A DNA stretch of 64,000 bases from an uncultured Mediterranea sp. (GTDB lineage Bacteria; Bacteroidota; Bacteroidia; Bacteroidales; Bacteroidaceae), in NCBI GenBank assembly GCA_945641355.1, contig CALZEQ010000003.1, positions 55,447-119,446 of the forward strand. The letters are read 5' to 3'. This document shows positions 16,080-25,713 of the stretch, piece by piece (positions within the stretch are counted from its first letter, which is position 1; every line of letters starts with the position of its first letter). A model generated the notes under the pieces. It was not told the DNA's origin and ran no database searches. It saw nothing but the letters and a program-made list of their open reading frames with translations. Position numbers and translations under genes: made by a program.

Positions 16080-19000
16080 ATGCTTGTACGACGAAAGAAG
16101 TTGACTACACCCGCCTATCAGCGAGTGTGGATGGTATTGATGGTTACACTTTTCTCTCTGGGTATGGTTTCGGCACAAAACGACCGTCCCAAGGGAAAGC
16201 CCATCACCTACCAATGTGAGAACGAGCCGCTATCTACTGCCCTGAGACAGGTGGAGCGACTCTCCGGCTACTACAAGATTCAGTTCGCATTCGAGGACGT
16301 AGCCCCCTACAAGGTGTCTGTAAAACTGGAAAACGCCACCGTAGAGCAGGCGGTCAACCAACTGCTGAAAAGCACCAAACTGTTGCTCGATGTGGATGGC
16401 CGGTTCCTGCAAATCTACAAGGCTGACCAGAAAGCGACCGCACGCCAGCTGTCGGGTATCGTGAAAGATGCTGAAGGAGAACCTCTGGTGGGCGTTTCTG
16501 TGCTCAACACCCAGACCAAACAGGGTGTGGTGACCGACATCAACGGCCGCTTTCAGCTGGCTTTTTCCGGCAAAGAGGCTGACCTGCAGATTTCGTATGT
16601 AGGTAAGCGAACCATTACACAGAAAGCCCGCCGTGGTGAGTACCTGGTCATCGTAATGGATGAGGACGAAAATCTGCTGGAGGATGTGGTCATCACCGGT
16701 TATCAGCAGATCAACCGCCGTTACCTGACGAGTGCCGTCTCCACAGTGACGATGGACGACCTGATGGTGCCCGGAGCAACCAACCTGAGCCAAATGCTCG
16801 ACGGCAAGATTGCAGACATGACACTGACCACCAACAGCGGCGAGATCAACGCGACTCCACGCATCCGCATCCGTGGTACCTCCACCATCATCGGCAACCG
16901 TGAGCCGCTCTGGGTAGTCGATGGTGTGATTGTAACCGACCCTGTAAACCTGTCGCCCGACGTACTCAACGACCCCGACTATGTGAACCGCATCGGTAAT
17001 GCCATTTCGGGATTGAACCCTCAGGACATCGAACGTCTGGATGTATTGAAGGATGCTGCTGCCACCGCCTTGTATGGTACACGGGCCGCCAATGGTGTGA
17101 TTGTGGTCACCACCAAGAAAGGCCGTGTCGGCAAGCCCATCATCTCGTATGCAGGTACCGCCACCTACCGGCGCCGTCCATACTACACCGACTCGAAAAT
17201 CAATCTGATGAACTCGCAGGAGCGCATCCAGTTCTCGCAAGACCTTGTCGCCAACCATTATGTGTATCGCGAGGCCATGCCACTGGTAGGCTACGAACAT
17301 GCCCTGACCAACTACTACAACGGCACATACACCGCCGAACAGTTTCAGAGCGAAGTGGCCCGTATGCAGACCATGAATACCGACTGGTTTGACCTGCTGA
17401 CCCACAATTCCTTCTCGCACGACCACTCGGTGAGCGTATCGGGTGGATCGCAAGCACTTCGCTACTACGCTTCGGTGGGATACACCGACGAAGACGATGT
17501 CATCAAGAACACCAACAACCGCCGATACACCGCAACAACCAAGCTCGACGTCTCTCTCTCCAACAAGATACAGCTTTCCTTTTACCTGAATGGCTATGTA
17601 TCGGAAAAGGAGTACACCCAAAGCACCGTTTCGCCCATCAACTATGCCTACAATACCAGCCGAGCCATCCCCGCCTTCAACGCCGATGGCACCTACGCAT
17701 ATTACAAGGTGATGGGATACAACGACTACATGAACTTCCACATCCTGAACGAGCTGGACAACAGCTATCAGCAGCAGAACAGCAACGGCATCACCGCTAC
17801 GGCCAACTTCCGCTATGCCATCAAGAGCTGGCTGAACGTGAATGCAGTGGTATCAGGCAACATCGCCAATACGGACATTGAGGGCTATTGGGGCGAAAAG
17901 ACCTACCACGTAGCCTACTACCGTCGCTCGGAGTATGGCGAGAAGGCACCCTCGGAGAGCCTCTTCCCCTTCGGTGGCGAACTCTCGACCAACAATACCC
18001 GCAGCAAGAACTACACCGCCCGCCTGCAGGTGAACCTCAACCGCTATCTGGACAAGAATGAGAACCATACGCTCAATGTGGCTGTAGGTACCGAGGCCAA
18101 CTCAAACAACTACAACGGATACCTCTATACCCAACGGGGCTACTACCCTGACCGAGGCCGCATCTTCATCAAGGACATCAATCCCGAGGAGTATCCCAAC
18201 TACTACAAGCGCTGGGTGATGGGCAATACTCCTTCGATTGCCGACACGCGCACCAATCTGTTCTCTGTGTATGCCACGGCTTCCTACACCTTCAAGGACC
18301 TCTTTACAGTCAATGCCAACGCCCGCTACGATGGTTCCAACAAGTTTGGTTCGCGTAGCAACGAGAAGTTCCTGCCCATCTGGTCGGTATCGGCCATGAG
18401 CGATCTGAAAACCGTAACCGGCATCCGTGCCAAATGGCTGGACAACCTGACACTGAAGGCCTCCTACGGAGAGCAGGGAAATATGCTGGACGGACAGATG
18501 CCCGTACTTACCCTGAGCAAGGGAGGCTACAGCAGCTACTACAACGAATACTACTCGACCGTGGCCGGCTTTGCCAATCCCGACTTGAAGTGGGAGAAGA
18601 CCTTCTCCACCAACACCGGTTTCGAGGCCTCGCTCTTCGGCCGTCGCCTTATGCTGGAAGCCGAGTATTTCTATAAGAAGACCACCGACGCCTTCATGAA
18701 CAAACCCATCTCCGATGTCAACGGTTTCGATTCGTATGTGGTCAACTCGGGTACCGTGGTCAACAAGGGTTACAGCGTCAACGTGACGGCCGTACCCGTG
18801 AAGACGCGCCACTTCAACTGGATGCTCTCCGCCTCGCTCTCTAAAATCATGAACGAGATGAAGACCGCCCCCGGCAAGGACACCTACGAACTGCAGGACT
18901 TCCTGAACGGTACGGCCATCGTCAAGGGACAGCCCATCGGGACATTCTATTCCTATAAATTTGTGGGATTGAGTCCTGTAGATGGTGGCCCGCTGTTTGA

Positions 19001-19655
19001 TGACTGGAGTGACCGGCGCAGCGAGCTGGAGGGTCTGAGCAAATATGATACCTATACCAAGGTACTGGTCGCCTCGGGCAAGCGTGACCCTGACATCACC
19101 GGCAGCATCACAAATACACTGAGCTACAAGGGCTGGCGCCTGGGCATCACCCTGAACTACAATCTGGGAGCAAAGACACGTCTGTTCCGCATGATGGACA
19201 AGTTCGTCAACGGCTATTCAGCCGAACTCAATGTGAACCGCGAACTGCTCAACGCATGGAAGAAGCCGGGTGACGAACTCCACACCAACATTCCTGCCAT
19301 CATGGGCACCTCATCCAACGGTTATTACTACTACAACACCCACTGGAGCAACGACTATGCAGGGACTAACCCCATCATCGCATCCTCGGCGTGGGATATG
19401 TACGACTACTCCGACCTGCGCGTAGTGAGTGCCGACTACCTGAAGATAGCCTACATGAGCCTCACCTACGAACTGCCCAAGGCGGTACTCAACCACTTCA
19501 AACTCAACCGCCTGGCTGTGACCCTGGGTGCCACCAATCTGCATACCTTCTGTAGCGGCAAGCTCAAAGGCCAGACACCTACACAGGGCGGATTCTCGGA
19601 GGTACAGCTCTCTGACACTCCGACCTATACATTGGGACTTAATTTGAATTTTTGA
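16080..19655 (+). CDS. SusC/RagA-type TonB-dependent transporter with STN signalling domain
   Basis: The 1,191-residue outer-membrane transporter has a signal sequence (to about residue 34, MVSAQ). A secretin/TonB N-terminal (STN) domain covers about 40-113 (ITYQCENEPLSTALRQVERLSGYYKIQFAF). A carboxypeptidase-like beta-sandwich follows (about 123-200, LSGIVKDAEGEPLVGVSVLNTQTKQGVVTDINGRF), then the plug (VTGY-like ITGYQQINRRYLTSAVSTV; TALYGTRAANGVIVVTTKKGR) and a barrel ending ...YTLGLNLNF. The STN domain matches the upstream ECF sigma/FecR pair and implies signal-regulated expression. It is followed one base after its stop codon by susD. The cargo is unknown; the neighbouring protease suggests peptides or glycopeptides. 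Confidence 0.95.
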   Translation: MLVRRKKLTTPAYQRVWMVLMVTLFSLGMVSAQNDRPKGKPITYQCENEPLSTALRQVERLSGYYKIQFAFEDVAPYKVSVKLENATVEQAVNQLLKSTKLLLDVDGRFLQIYKADQKATARQLSGIVKDAEGEPLVGVSVLNTQTKQGVVTDINGRFQLAFSGKEADLQISYVGKRTITQKARRGEYLVIVMDEDENLLEDVVITGYQQINRRYLTSAVSTVTMDDLMVPGATNLSQMLDGKIADMTLTTNSGEINATPRIRIRGTSTIIGNREPLWVVDGVIVTDPVNLSPDVLNDPDYVNRIGNAISGLNPQDIERLDVLKDAAATALYGTRAANGVIVVTTKKGRVGKPIISYAGTATYRRRPYYTDSKINLMNSQERIQFSQDLVANHYVYREAMPLVGYEHALTNYYNGTYTAEQFQSEVARMQTMNTDWFDLLTHNSFSHDHSVSVSGGSQALRYYASVGYTDEDDVIKNTNNRRYTATTKLDVSLSNKIQLSFYLNGYVSEKEYTQSTVSPINYAYNTSRAIPAFNADGTYAYYKVMGYNDYMNFHILNELDNSYQQQNSNGITATANFRYAIKSWLNVNAVVSGNIANTDIEGYWGEKTYHVAYYRRSEYGEKAPSESLFPFGGELSTNNTRSKNYTARLQVNLNRYLDKNENHTLNVAVGTEANSNNYNGYLYTQRGYYPDRGRIFIKDINPEEYPNYYKRWVMGNTPSIADTRTNLFSVYATASYTFKDLFTVNANARYDGSNKFGSRSNEKFLPIWSVSAMSDLKTVTGIRAKWLDNLTLKASYGEQGNMLDGQMPVLTLSKGGYSSYYNEYYSTVAGFANPDLKWEKTFSTNTGFEASLFGRRLMLEAEYFYKKTTDAFMNKPISDVNGFDSYVVNSGTVVNKGYSVNVTAVPVKTRHFNWMLSASLSKIMNEMKTAPGKDTYELQDFLNGTAIVKGQPIGTFYSYKFVGLSPVDGGPLFDDWSDRRSELEGLSKYDTYTKVLVASGKRDPDITGSITNTLSYKGWRLGITLNYNLGAKTRLFRMMDKFVNGYSAELNVNRELLNAWKKPGDELHTNIPAIMGTSSNGYYYYNTHWSNDYAGTNPIIASSAWDMYDYSDLRVVSADYLKIAYMSLTYELPKAVLNHFKLNRLAVTLGATNLHTFCSGKLKGQTPTQGGFSEVQLSDTPTYTLGLNLNF

Positions 19656-19680
19656 CATGAACATACAATATCAACATACA

Positions 19681-21294
19681 ATGATACGCCAACTAATCAA
19701 CCGCACCACCATACGGCAGGCATCGCTCTGCCTGAGCATGGCAGCCATGCTTGCCGGATGTGGCGACTTCCTGGAGGAGTATTCGCAGGACAAGTATCGC
19801 GTCAACTCGTACACCGACCTGGACGAACTGCTCATCGGTGACGCCTACCTGCCCGTACATCCTTCCAAATATGCCACCAATACCCAGAACATCGGTCACT
19901 TTATCCACTTCCTGGCCGACGAGATGGAGGAACAGAACAAGGGAAGGACAACCGCCTCTTCAGGAGTAGAGACCCGCCAGATAAAGAACGCCGTATTCGG
20001 CTACTTCACCTGGCAGAAGCGTGTGGGACAAAACGAGACCTTCACCGGCTTCGAGACCGAAAACAAGACTTGGAAAGAGACCTACCGCCTAATCAATGTG
20101 GCCAACAACATCCTGGAAAGTGTGGACGACGTACCGCAACAAACCAACGACGAGAAACAAGGTGCTGCCCGCGTAAAAGGGGAAGCCTCGTTCCTCCGAG
20201 CCGCTTATTACTTCTGGCTGACCAACCTCTATGGCAAGGCCTACAATCCGACAACGGCTACCCACGATTTGGCCGTTCCATTGAAAACCGAAGCGAAGGT
20301 GAATGACATCCTCTATAGCCGGAACAGCGTGCAGGAACTCTACGACCAGATTCTGTCCGACCTGGCCGTGGCCGAAGCGTGCCTGAAGGATGTGCCATCG
20401 ACCCACAGCATCTATCGAGCAGACATCCGGGCCGTATGGTTGCTGGCCAGCCGTGTACACCTCTATATGCAACATTGGGAGGAGGCTGCCCGATATGCTG
20501 ACCTGGTCATCCAGGCATCGCCCAATCTGGTAAATATGAACAATGAACAGATGAAACTCACGAAGGAGTCGCCCGAGGTAATCTTCTCGATGGGCGGTCA
20601 CGAGATTCCCTGCAACATGGACTACAAGTACCAGAGTTTCCGAGTGGATAAGGCACTGTATGATGCCTACACGGATGAAGACCTGCGCCGCACGCAGTGG
20701 TGGTGGACCTACGACAACTTCATCGGCTATACCAAGGTACCCGAAGGCACGAAGTACAGCAGCAGTACCTATCCGCCGACCAACAACCGCCACTACACCT
20801 ATATTTATAACAACGGTTTGCTCGATGCGCTGGCTCCCGTTTCCGACAAATTCCTCTATCGCACCGCTGAAGCCTACCTCAACAAAGCCGAAGCTGAGGC
20901 TTGCCTGAGGCATGAGGACGAAGCGAAAAAATCACTCTATGTACTGCGGAGCAACCGCTACAAGGCAGGTGCCGACTATACTACGACAGCCACAGGCGAC
21001 AACCTGGTTGAGGAGATTCGCGAGGAACGCCGCAAGGAGCTGGCCCTCGAAGGTCACCGTTGGTTCGACCTCCGTCGCTACGCCGTATCTCAAGTGGCTC
21101 CTTACTCCAAGGAGTTGGTGCACCGCTACACCTACTACACCGCCTACAACAAGGCAACCATGGTCGAGACTCATGTCTTCACCTTGCCTGCAGGCGACCC
21201 GGCCTACACACTGCCCATCCCACAAGAGGTGCTGGAATACAACGTCGGTATGCAGAACAACGAGCGTCCCGACCGTCCCTACACCGTGGAATAA
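19681..21294 (+). CDS. SusD/RagB-type surface lipoprotein
   Basis: The product is about 537 residues from the ATG that begins MIRQLINRTTIRQASLCLSM; an ATG eight codons upstream, right after the susC stop, is also possible. The lipobox is LAGC with C near residue 22. The family features are EGEASFLRAAYYFWLTNLYGKAYN-type TPR helices, YRTAEAYLNKAEAEACL and the C-terminal EIREERRKELALEGHRWFDLRRY block. SusD proteins cap the SusC barrel and bind the nutrient outside the cell. It pairs with the STN-SusC immediately upstream. The ligand cannot be read from the sequence. Confidence 0.93.
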   Translation: MIRQLINRTTIRQASLCLSMAAMLAGCGDFLEEYSQDKYRVNSYTDLDELLIGDAYLPVHPSKYATNTQNIGHFIHFLADEMEEQNKGRTTASSGVETRQIKNAVFGYFTWQKRVGQNETFTGFETENKTWKETYRLINVANNILESVDDVPQQTNDEKQGAARVKGEASFLRAAYYFWLTNLYGKAYNPTTATHDLAVPLKTEAKVNDILYSRNSVQELYDQILSDLAVAEACLKDVPSTHSIYRADIRAVWLLASRVHLYMQHWEEAARYADLVIQASPNLVNMNNEQMKLTKESPEVIFSMGGHEIPCNMDYKYQSFRVDKALYDAYTDEDLRRTQWWWTYDNFIGYTKVPEGTKYSSSTYPPTNNRHYTYIYNNGLLDALAPVSDKFLYRTAEAYLNKAEAEACLRHEDEAKKSLYVLRSNRYKAGADYTTTATGDNLVEEIREERRKELALEGHRWFDLRRYAVSQVAPYSKELVHRYTYYTAYNKATMVETHVFTLPAGDPAYTLPIPQEVLEYNVGMQNNERPDRPYTVE

Positions 21295-21352
21295 GGTTCC
21301 TCTGAACAGATGAGAATACACGTTTATGATTTACATTAATGATAACAGTACA

Positions 21353-22234
21353 ATGAAATCACTCTTCATACTCTTCACATTATCAGCCTCCTTCCTGCTC
21401 ACCGTTTCGTGCAGCGATGAGGATGATCTGGTGCCTGTGCCCGACACACTCACCGATTGCTTTGCTCCGGCTGCCAATGCCAACGACCCTGAGTCGCAGC
21501 TGAGGCGCGATTTTTATAACTCCCAAGGGAGCTTCTTGCTCTTCAACGACACCCTCCGACATGAGCCTATAGGTACCGCTCCCGATGGTTCGATACAGTA
21601 TTTCACCGAACTGCTCGACATCGACTACACCATTGGCAGTGATAAGAATATTGTCCATCAGACCTATACATACCAATACCTGAAGAGCCTCGATGCCAAG
21701 CGCAAGGCCGTGGATTTGCTCGTAACGAAAATCATCGCCTTGCTGCCTTCATCCATGCGGCCTTTCTCTTGGCTGCTGGTGGAGGGCATCTTCCCCAAAG
21801 GCAAGAATGAATTGTTGCCAGCTGTAAGCGGACAACGTTGCATTGCAGCCGCTCTAGGTAGCTATGCCACCGAGGAGGAGCAGAAAGCCGCCATCGCTGC
21901 AGTACTGGCCAAGGTGATAAGCAGCGGTTTAGACGAAAGTCTACTTGACGAGTTCTGCGCCATCTCGGCCGACAACTACGAGGGCTACGACAGCTCATGC
22001 ACCCAGATGGAGAAGTATTGGGAACTCGGTTTCCTGGTGAAGGGGCTCAACTGGAACGGCGTGCCTACCAACAAGTACCTGCCCACAAAGCAGCAGGATG
22101 TGGATTCCTACATGCAACTGGTCATCCAATACCATGCCGACGAGGTGGAACAGCAATATGCCGATTATCCGCTCGTCATCGAAAAGGCTACAATGATGCG
22201 CAGCGTACTGAAACAACTGGGAATCAGCATCTGA
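21353..22234 (+). CDS. Uncharacterised surface lipoprotein of the protease/SusCD locus
   Basis: The product is about 293 residues starting at MKSLFILFTLSASFLLTVSC; the lipobox cysteine near residue 20 is followed by acidic SDEDD, which in Bacteroidota often directs surface display. I chose this ATG over one nine codons upstream because it starts the signal peptide. The body is helical with no recognised motif. In particular no HExxH zinc site is present, although SusD-linked lipoproteins of this size are often metallopeptidases. It follows susD by 58 bases and precedes the FISUMP gene by 36, so it is probably an accessory binding lipoprotein of the same operon. Function not known. Confidence 0.7.
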   Translation: MKSLFILFTLSASFLLTVSCSDEDDLVPVPDTLTDCFAPAANANDPESQLRRDFYNSQGSFLLFNDTLRHEPIGTAPDGSIQYFTELLDIDYTIGSDKNIVHQTYTYQYLKSLDAKRKAVDLLVTKIIALLPSSMRPFSWLLVEGIFPKGKNELLPAVSGQRCIAAALGSYATEEEQKAAIAAVLAKVISSGLDESLLDEFCAISADNYEGYDSSCTQMEKYWELGFLVKGLNWNGVPTNKYLPTKQQDVDSYMQLVIQYHADEVEQQYADYPLVIEKATMMRSVLKQLGISI

Positions 22235-22270
22235 TTTATTTACGAGCATTAACAAAAAAATGATTTATCT

Positions 22271-22975
22271 ATGAGACAAAATATTCATATCAATAGCCTA
22301 TGTATGGCATGTCTGCTTTTATTGGGACTGGCAGCATGCGGCGACGACAAGGAGTCGCTGCCCGCAGTGGAGCCTCAGGCTTCGGGCACCTTCGTAGATG
22401 AACGCGATGGGCACTCCTACGACTGGGTGCGCATCGGCGGGTTGGACTGGATGTGCGGCAATGCCGCTTACGACCTCAACGATGAGGCCAACTGCACTTT
22501 CTATGTGCCTTATAGCGATTGGGAGGAGAGCTATCCGGAGGATGTGATGTCGGAGAAATATGGTTTCCTCTACACCTACCAGGGTGCGCTGGATGCTGTT
22601 CCTGACGGTTGGCGCCTGCCTTCCGACGAGGATTGGCAACGACTGGAGGGTGCGTTGGGTATGCCAGCCACACAAACAACCCGGCTGGAATGGCGCGGTT
22701 CCGGTGTGGCACCGCTGATGCTCCAGCAGGGCGAAGGCACACATCTGAATCTTCAGTTCGGCGGATATTACACCTCATACCTCGGCAGCTACGACCCACA
22801 CTATTGGTACCTGGGTTCTTACGGTTTCTATTGGACCTCCACCAAAGACGAAGCCAAAGATGGTGAATACTACTTCTACCGCAAAATTTCCTATCACTCC
22901 GACCAAGTGTACCGCCAGAGCATGGAGCCGTCGGCATACATGCTGAGTGTGCGCTTTGTCCGCGACGCGCAATAG
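22271..22975 (+). CDS. FISUMP-family lipoprotein
   Basis: The 234-residue lipoprotein (LAACGDDKES, Cys near residue 23) has the 'Fibrobacter succinogenes major paralogous domain' pattern: GTFVDERDGHSYDWVRIGGLDWMCGNAAY near residues 38-66, LYTYQGALDAVPDGWRLPSDEDWQRLEGALG in the middle, and YGFYWTSTKDE plus SVRFVRDAQ at the end. The family's biochemical role is not established; it is generally thought to be a cell-surface domain. It is the last gene of the locus, followed by a 21-base-arm hairpin, and is probably a surface accessory to the SusC/SusD pair. Confidence 0.85.
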   Translation: MRQNIHINSLCMACLLLLGLAACGDDKESLPAVEPQASGTFVDERDGHSYDWVRIGGLDWMCGNAAYDLNDEANCTFYVPYSDWEESYPEDVMSEKYGFLYTYQGALDAVPDGWRLPSDEDWQRLEGALGMPATQTTRLEWRGSGVAPLMLQQGEGTHLNLQFGGYYTSYLGSYDPHYWYLGSYGFYWTSTKDEAKDGEYYFYRKISYHSDQVYRQSMEPSAYMLSVRFVRDAQ

Positions 22976-22993
22976 AATTTGGTCGACATACCC

Positions 22994-23052
22994 AATGCAG
23001 GAAGTATCATAAGTGCCCATTTTTAGTGGATACTTATGATACTTCCTGCATT
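22994..23052. terminator. Perfect 21-base inverted repeat ending the protease/SusCD operon
   Basis: Bases 22994-23014 and 23032-23052 are perfect reverse complements with a 17-base loop. It starts 18 bases after the FISUMP stop, where a terminator is expected. It lacks a T run, so a processed 3' end, mRNA-stabilising stem or small RNA are alternatives. Confidence 0.6.
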
Positions 23053-23098
23053 AATAGCCTTTAATGATTTAGGACAACGATGATGCTTGTGGTTGAAT

Positions 23099-23133
23099 GC
23101 AACAATTGATTCAACCATGCAAAAATTGATTCA
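23099..23133 (+). promoter_or_regulatory. Paired direct repeats, candidate activator site
   Basis: GCAACAATTGATTCA at 23099 and GCAAAAATTGATTCA at 23119 agree at 14 of 15 positions and are exactly 20 bases apart, about two helical turns. That spacing suits AraC-type dimers. They lie about 80-115 bases upstream of the candidate promoter of the DUF4965/SusCD/GH43 operon. Confidence 0.45.
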
Positions 23134-23213
23134 GAAGCATCTCTACAGCCTATAATGATGCAATACTTCTATTTTCTGCTTCAATACAGACATCACAATT
23201 ACAGTACATTCTC

Positions 23214-23221
23214 TACATTTG
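23214..23221 (+). promoter_or_regulatory. Candidate -7 promoter element of the second nutrient locus
   Basis: TACATTTG fits TAnnTTTG and lies 66 bases before the ATG of the DUF4965-type gene. No good -33 TTTG is seen, which would suit an activator-dependent promoter. Confidence 0.4.
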
Positions 23222-23286
23222 CACCGGGAAAAGCATCGGAGCAATCCAAGCATCCCAACAATAATGAATCCATCAACTAATTGACC

Positions 23287-25713
23287 ATGAAAAATAGTAT
23301 CATGACTTTGGCATTGCTTGCCACTTTGACAGGATGTACTTCGCAAAACAAAGAAGAGCTCACACACGAGGTCAACTCACTGCGGGCACCCGCCTATCCG
23401 CTCGTCACCATCGACCCTTACACCAGTGCCTGGTCGATGCAGGACCATCTGTATGACGGACCGGTCTGTCACTGGACAGGAAAAAGCTTCCCTTTGCTGG
23501 GAGTTCTGACAGTAGACGGTGAGACGTATCGTTTCTTGGGAAAGGAAGAACCGAAGTTCACCACCCTCATCCCCCACTCGGAAACAGAGGAGTGGGAAGG
23601 GAAATACACCTTCAGCCAACCGGCAGAAGGATGGCAGCAGCCAACCTTCGACGACCGGCTGTGGAAGCAGGGTCCTGCCGCATTTGGCACGCGAGAGAAC
23701 GAGCACACCGCCCGGACACAATGGGGAACACAGGACATCTGGGTGCGACGCACGGTGCAACTTGATGAGGAAGTGAACGAAAAGAGCCTCTATCTGGACT
23801 ACACACACGACGACGACGTAGAAATATATATAAATGGTATGAAGATTGTTGATACGGGCAATGCATGCAAGAAACATGCCCGTATAGAACTGAATGAGGA
23901 GGTGAAAGCCACATTGAAGAAGGGAGAGAACGTGATAGCCGCCCATTGCCGCAACCGTCAGGGGAATGCACTGCTGGACTTCGGCCTGATGGAAGAGCAG
24001 AAGGATGGTATCCGCTTCGGTCTGACAGCCCAGCAACTGTCGGCCGATGTGCAGGCCACACAGACGCATTACGCTTTCCAATGTGGCCCGGTGAAGCTGG
24101 ACTTGACCTTCACATCACCTCTGCTGTTGGATAACCTTGACCTTGCGACCCGCCCCGTCAACTACCTGAGCTATCACACCGAATCGGTTGACGGGCGGGT
24201 ACACCAAGTGGAGTTGCGATTGGAGGCCTCTCCGCAATGGGCATTGGACGTACCCGGGCAGAAGTCGGTAAGCGAACAGCTCACAATGGATGGACTGACA
24301 GGAATGCGTACGGGCAGCCAGAGCCAGCAGGTGCTGGGCAAGCGGGGTGACGACGTGCGCATCGACTGGGGATATTTCTACCTGACTGCCCCCACGACGG
24401 AGGGCATAGGTACCGCCATCGAGAACGATCAATTGGTAATGACTCGCCAGCTGGGTCGGCACAAGGAGGCCGACGGCTACGTGATGCTGGCTTACGATGA
24501 TCTCTACTCCATCCAATACTTTGGCCAAAACCTCCGTCCCTACTGGAACCGCACGGGACAGGAGAACATAGAGAGCCAGCTGCAGCAGGCTGCCCGGCAG
24601 TACGGACAGGTGATGGAGCAATGCCGCCGCTTTGACCGCCAGCTGCTGGAGGATGCCACCCGGGCAGGCGGACGTCGCTACGCAGAACTCTGCCTGTTGG
24701 CCTACCGGCAGTCGGTAGCCGCCCACAAGCTGGTACAGACACCGGAGGGGAAACTGCTCTTCTTCTCGAAAGAGAATTTCAGTAATGGGTCTATCGGTAC
24801 AGTAGATGTCACCTACCCGTCAGCACCGCTCTACCTGCTCTACAACCCCGAACTGCTGAAAGGTATGCTGAACCCCATCTTCGACTACGCAGAGAGCGGA
24901 CGATGGAACAAGCCCTTTGCCGCACACGACGTAGGCACCTATCCGTTGGCCAACGGTCAGACCTACGGCGGAGACATGCCGGTAGAGGAAAACGGCAACA
25001 TGCTGATACTCTGTGCCGCCCTGGCAGCCGTAGAGGGGAATGCCGACTATGCCCTACAGCACTGGCAGACACTGACCACCTGGGTGGAGTATCTGGAGCA
25101 ATACGGGCTGGATCCTGCTAACCAGCTCTGCACAGACGACTTCGCCGGACACTTCGCACACAATGCCAACCTCTCCATCAAAGCCATCCTGGCCATTGCC
25201 TCCTACGGCTATCTGGCCCAGTTGCAGGGCCGACAGGAGACGGCAGACAACTACCTGACCAAAGCGCGCGAGATGGCCGCCCAATGGTGCCAGATGGCAG
25301 ACGACGGCGACCACTACCGCCTGACCTTCGACCAGCCGGGCAGCTGGAGCCAGAAATACAACTTAGTGTGGGATGACATGTTGCAGTTGAACCTGTTCCC
25401 TGCCGAAGTAGCACAAAAGGAACTGGCCTACTATCTGACCCGCATGAACAGGTACGGACTGCCGCTTGACAACCGCGAGACCTATACGAAGACCGACTGG
25501 GTGATGTGGACAGCCACTATGGCGCAAGACACGCAGACATTCCAGGCACTGATCGACCCCATACACCGGATGATGAACGAAACGGAGAGCCGCGTACCGA
25601 TGTCGGACTGGATGTACACCGACAGCGGTCGTCAACGGGGCTTCCAAGCACGCTCGGTAGTGGGAGGCTACTTCATCAAGCTGCTGGCCGACAAGCTAAA
25701 GGCGGACAGATGA
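23287..25713 (+). CDS. Glutaminase-family lipoprotein (DUF4964/DUF5127/DUF4965/DUF1793 type)
   Basis: The product is about 808 residues from the ATG; a TTG two codons upstream is less likely. The lipobox is LTGC with Cys near residue 17. The N-terminal block LRAPAYPLVTIDPYTSAWSMQDHLYDGPVCHWTGK is a hallmark of this family. Next comes a galactose-binding-like sandwich (about 100-220: WQQPTFDDRLWKQGPAAFG, DIWVRRTVQL, DYTHDDDVEIYINGMKI) that interrupts the first domain. The C-terminal helical part includes AHDVGTYPLANGQTYGGDMPVEENGNMLILCAALA and NLVWDDMLQLNLFP, expected to form a helical toroid. Family members are annotated as glutaminases from a fungal relative, but their PUL substrates in Bacteroidota are largely unsettled. 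It is the first gene of the operon, upstream of susC. Confidence 0.82.
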   Translation: MKNSIMTLALLATLTGCTSQNKEELTHEVNSLRAPAYPLVTIDPYTSAWSMQDHLYDGPVCHWTGKSFPLLGVLTVDGETYRFLGKEEPKFTTLIPHSETEEWEGKYTFSQPAEGWQQPTFDDRLWKQGPAAFGTRENEHTARTQWGTQDIWVRRTVQLDEEVNEKSLYLDYTHDDDVEIYINGMKIVDTGNACKKHARIELNEEVKATLKKGENVIAAHCRNRQGNALLDFGLMEEQKDGIRFGLTAQQLSADVQATQTHYAFQCGPVKLDLTFTSPLLLDNLDLATRPVNYLSYHTESVDGRVHQVELRLEASPQWALDVPGQKSVSEQLTMDGLTGMRTGSQSQQVLGKRGDDVRIDWGYFYLTAPTTEGIGTAIENDQLVMTRQLGRHKEADGYVMLAYDDLYSIQYFGQNLRPYWNRTGQENIESQLQQAARQYGQVMEQCRRFDRQLLEDATRAGGRRYAELCLLAYRQSVAAHKLVQTPEGKLLFFSKENFSNGSIGTVDVTYPSAPLYLLYNPELLKGMLNPIFDYAESGRWNKPFAAHDVGTYPLANGQTYGGDMPVEENGNMLILCAALAAVEGNADYALQHWQTLTTWVEYLEQYGLDPANQLCTDDFAGHFAHNANLSIKAILAIASYGYLAQLQGRQETADNYLTKAREMAAQWCQMADDGDHYRLTFDQPGSWSQKYNLVWDDMLQLNLFPAEVAQKELAYYLTRMNRYGLPLDNRETYTKTDWVMWTATMAQDTQTFQALIDPIHRMMNETESRVPMSDWMYTDSGRQRGFQARSVVGGYFIKLLADKLKADR

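Larger units (their letters stand above)
22976..23286. other. Intergenic region before the second nutrient locus
   Basis: 311 bases without a gene. It contains the 21-base inverted repeat, an inverted repeat TGGTTGAAT/ATTCAACCA (23090-23098 with 23109-23117), two direct repeats 20 bases apart (23099-23113 and 23119-23133), and a TACATTTG -7 box at 23214-23221. Confidence 0.6.

Noticed and set aside
16230..17741. Long minus-strand frame (503 codons) inside the STN-SusC gene
   Set aside because: Shadow of a well-supported SusC; the composition is rich in His and Val as expected for the reverse of such genes.
21353..22234. Metallopeptidase function for the unknown lipoprotein after susD
   Set aside because: SusD-linked lipoproteins of similar size are often zinc peptidases, but no HExxH or other metal motif is present here.
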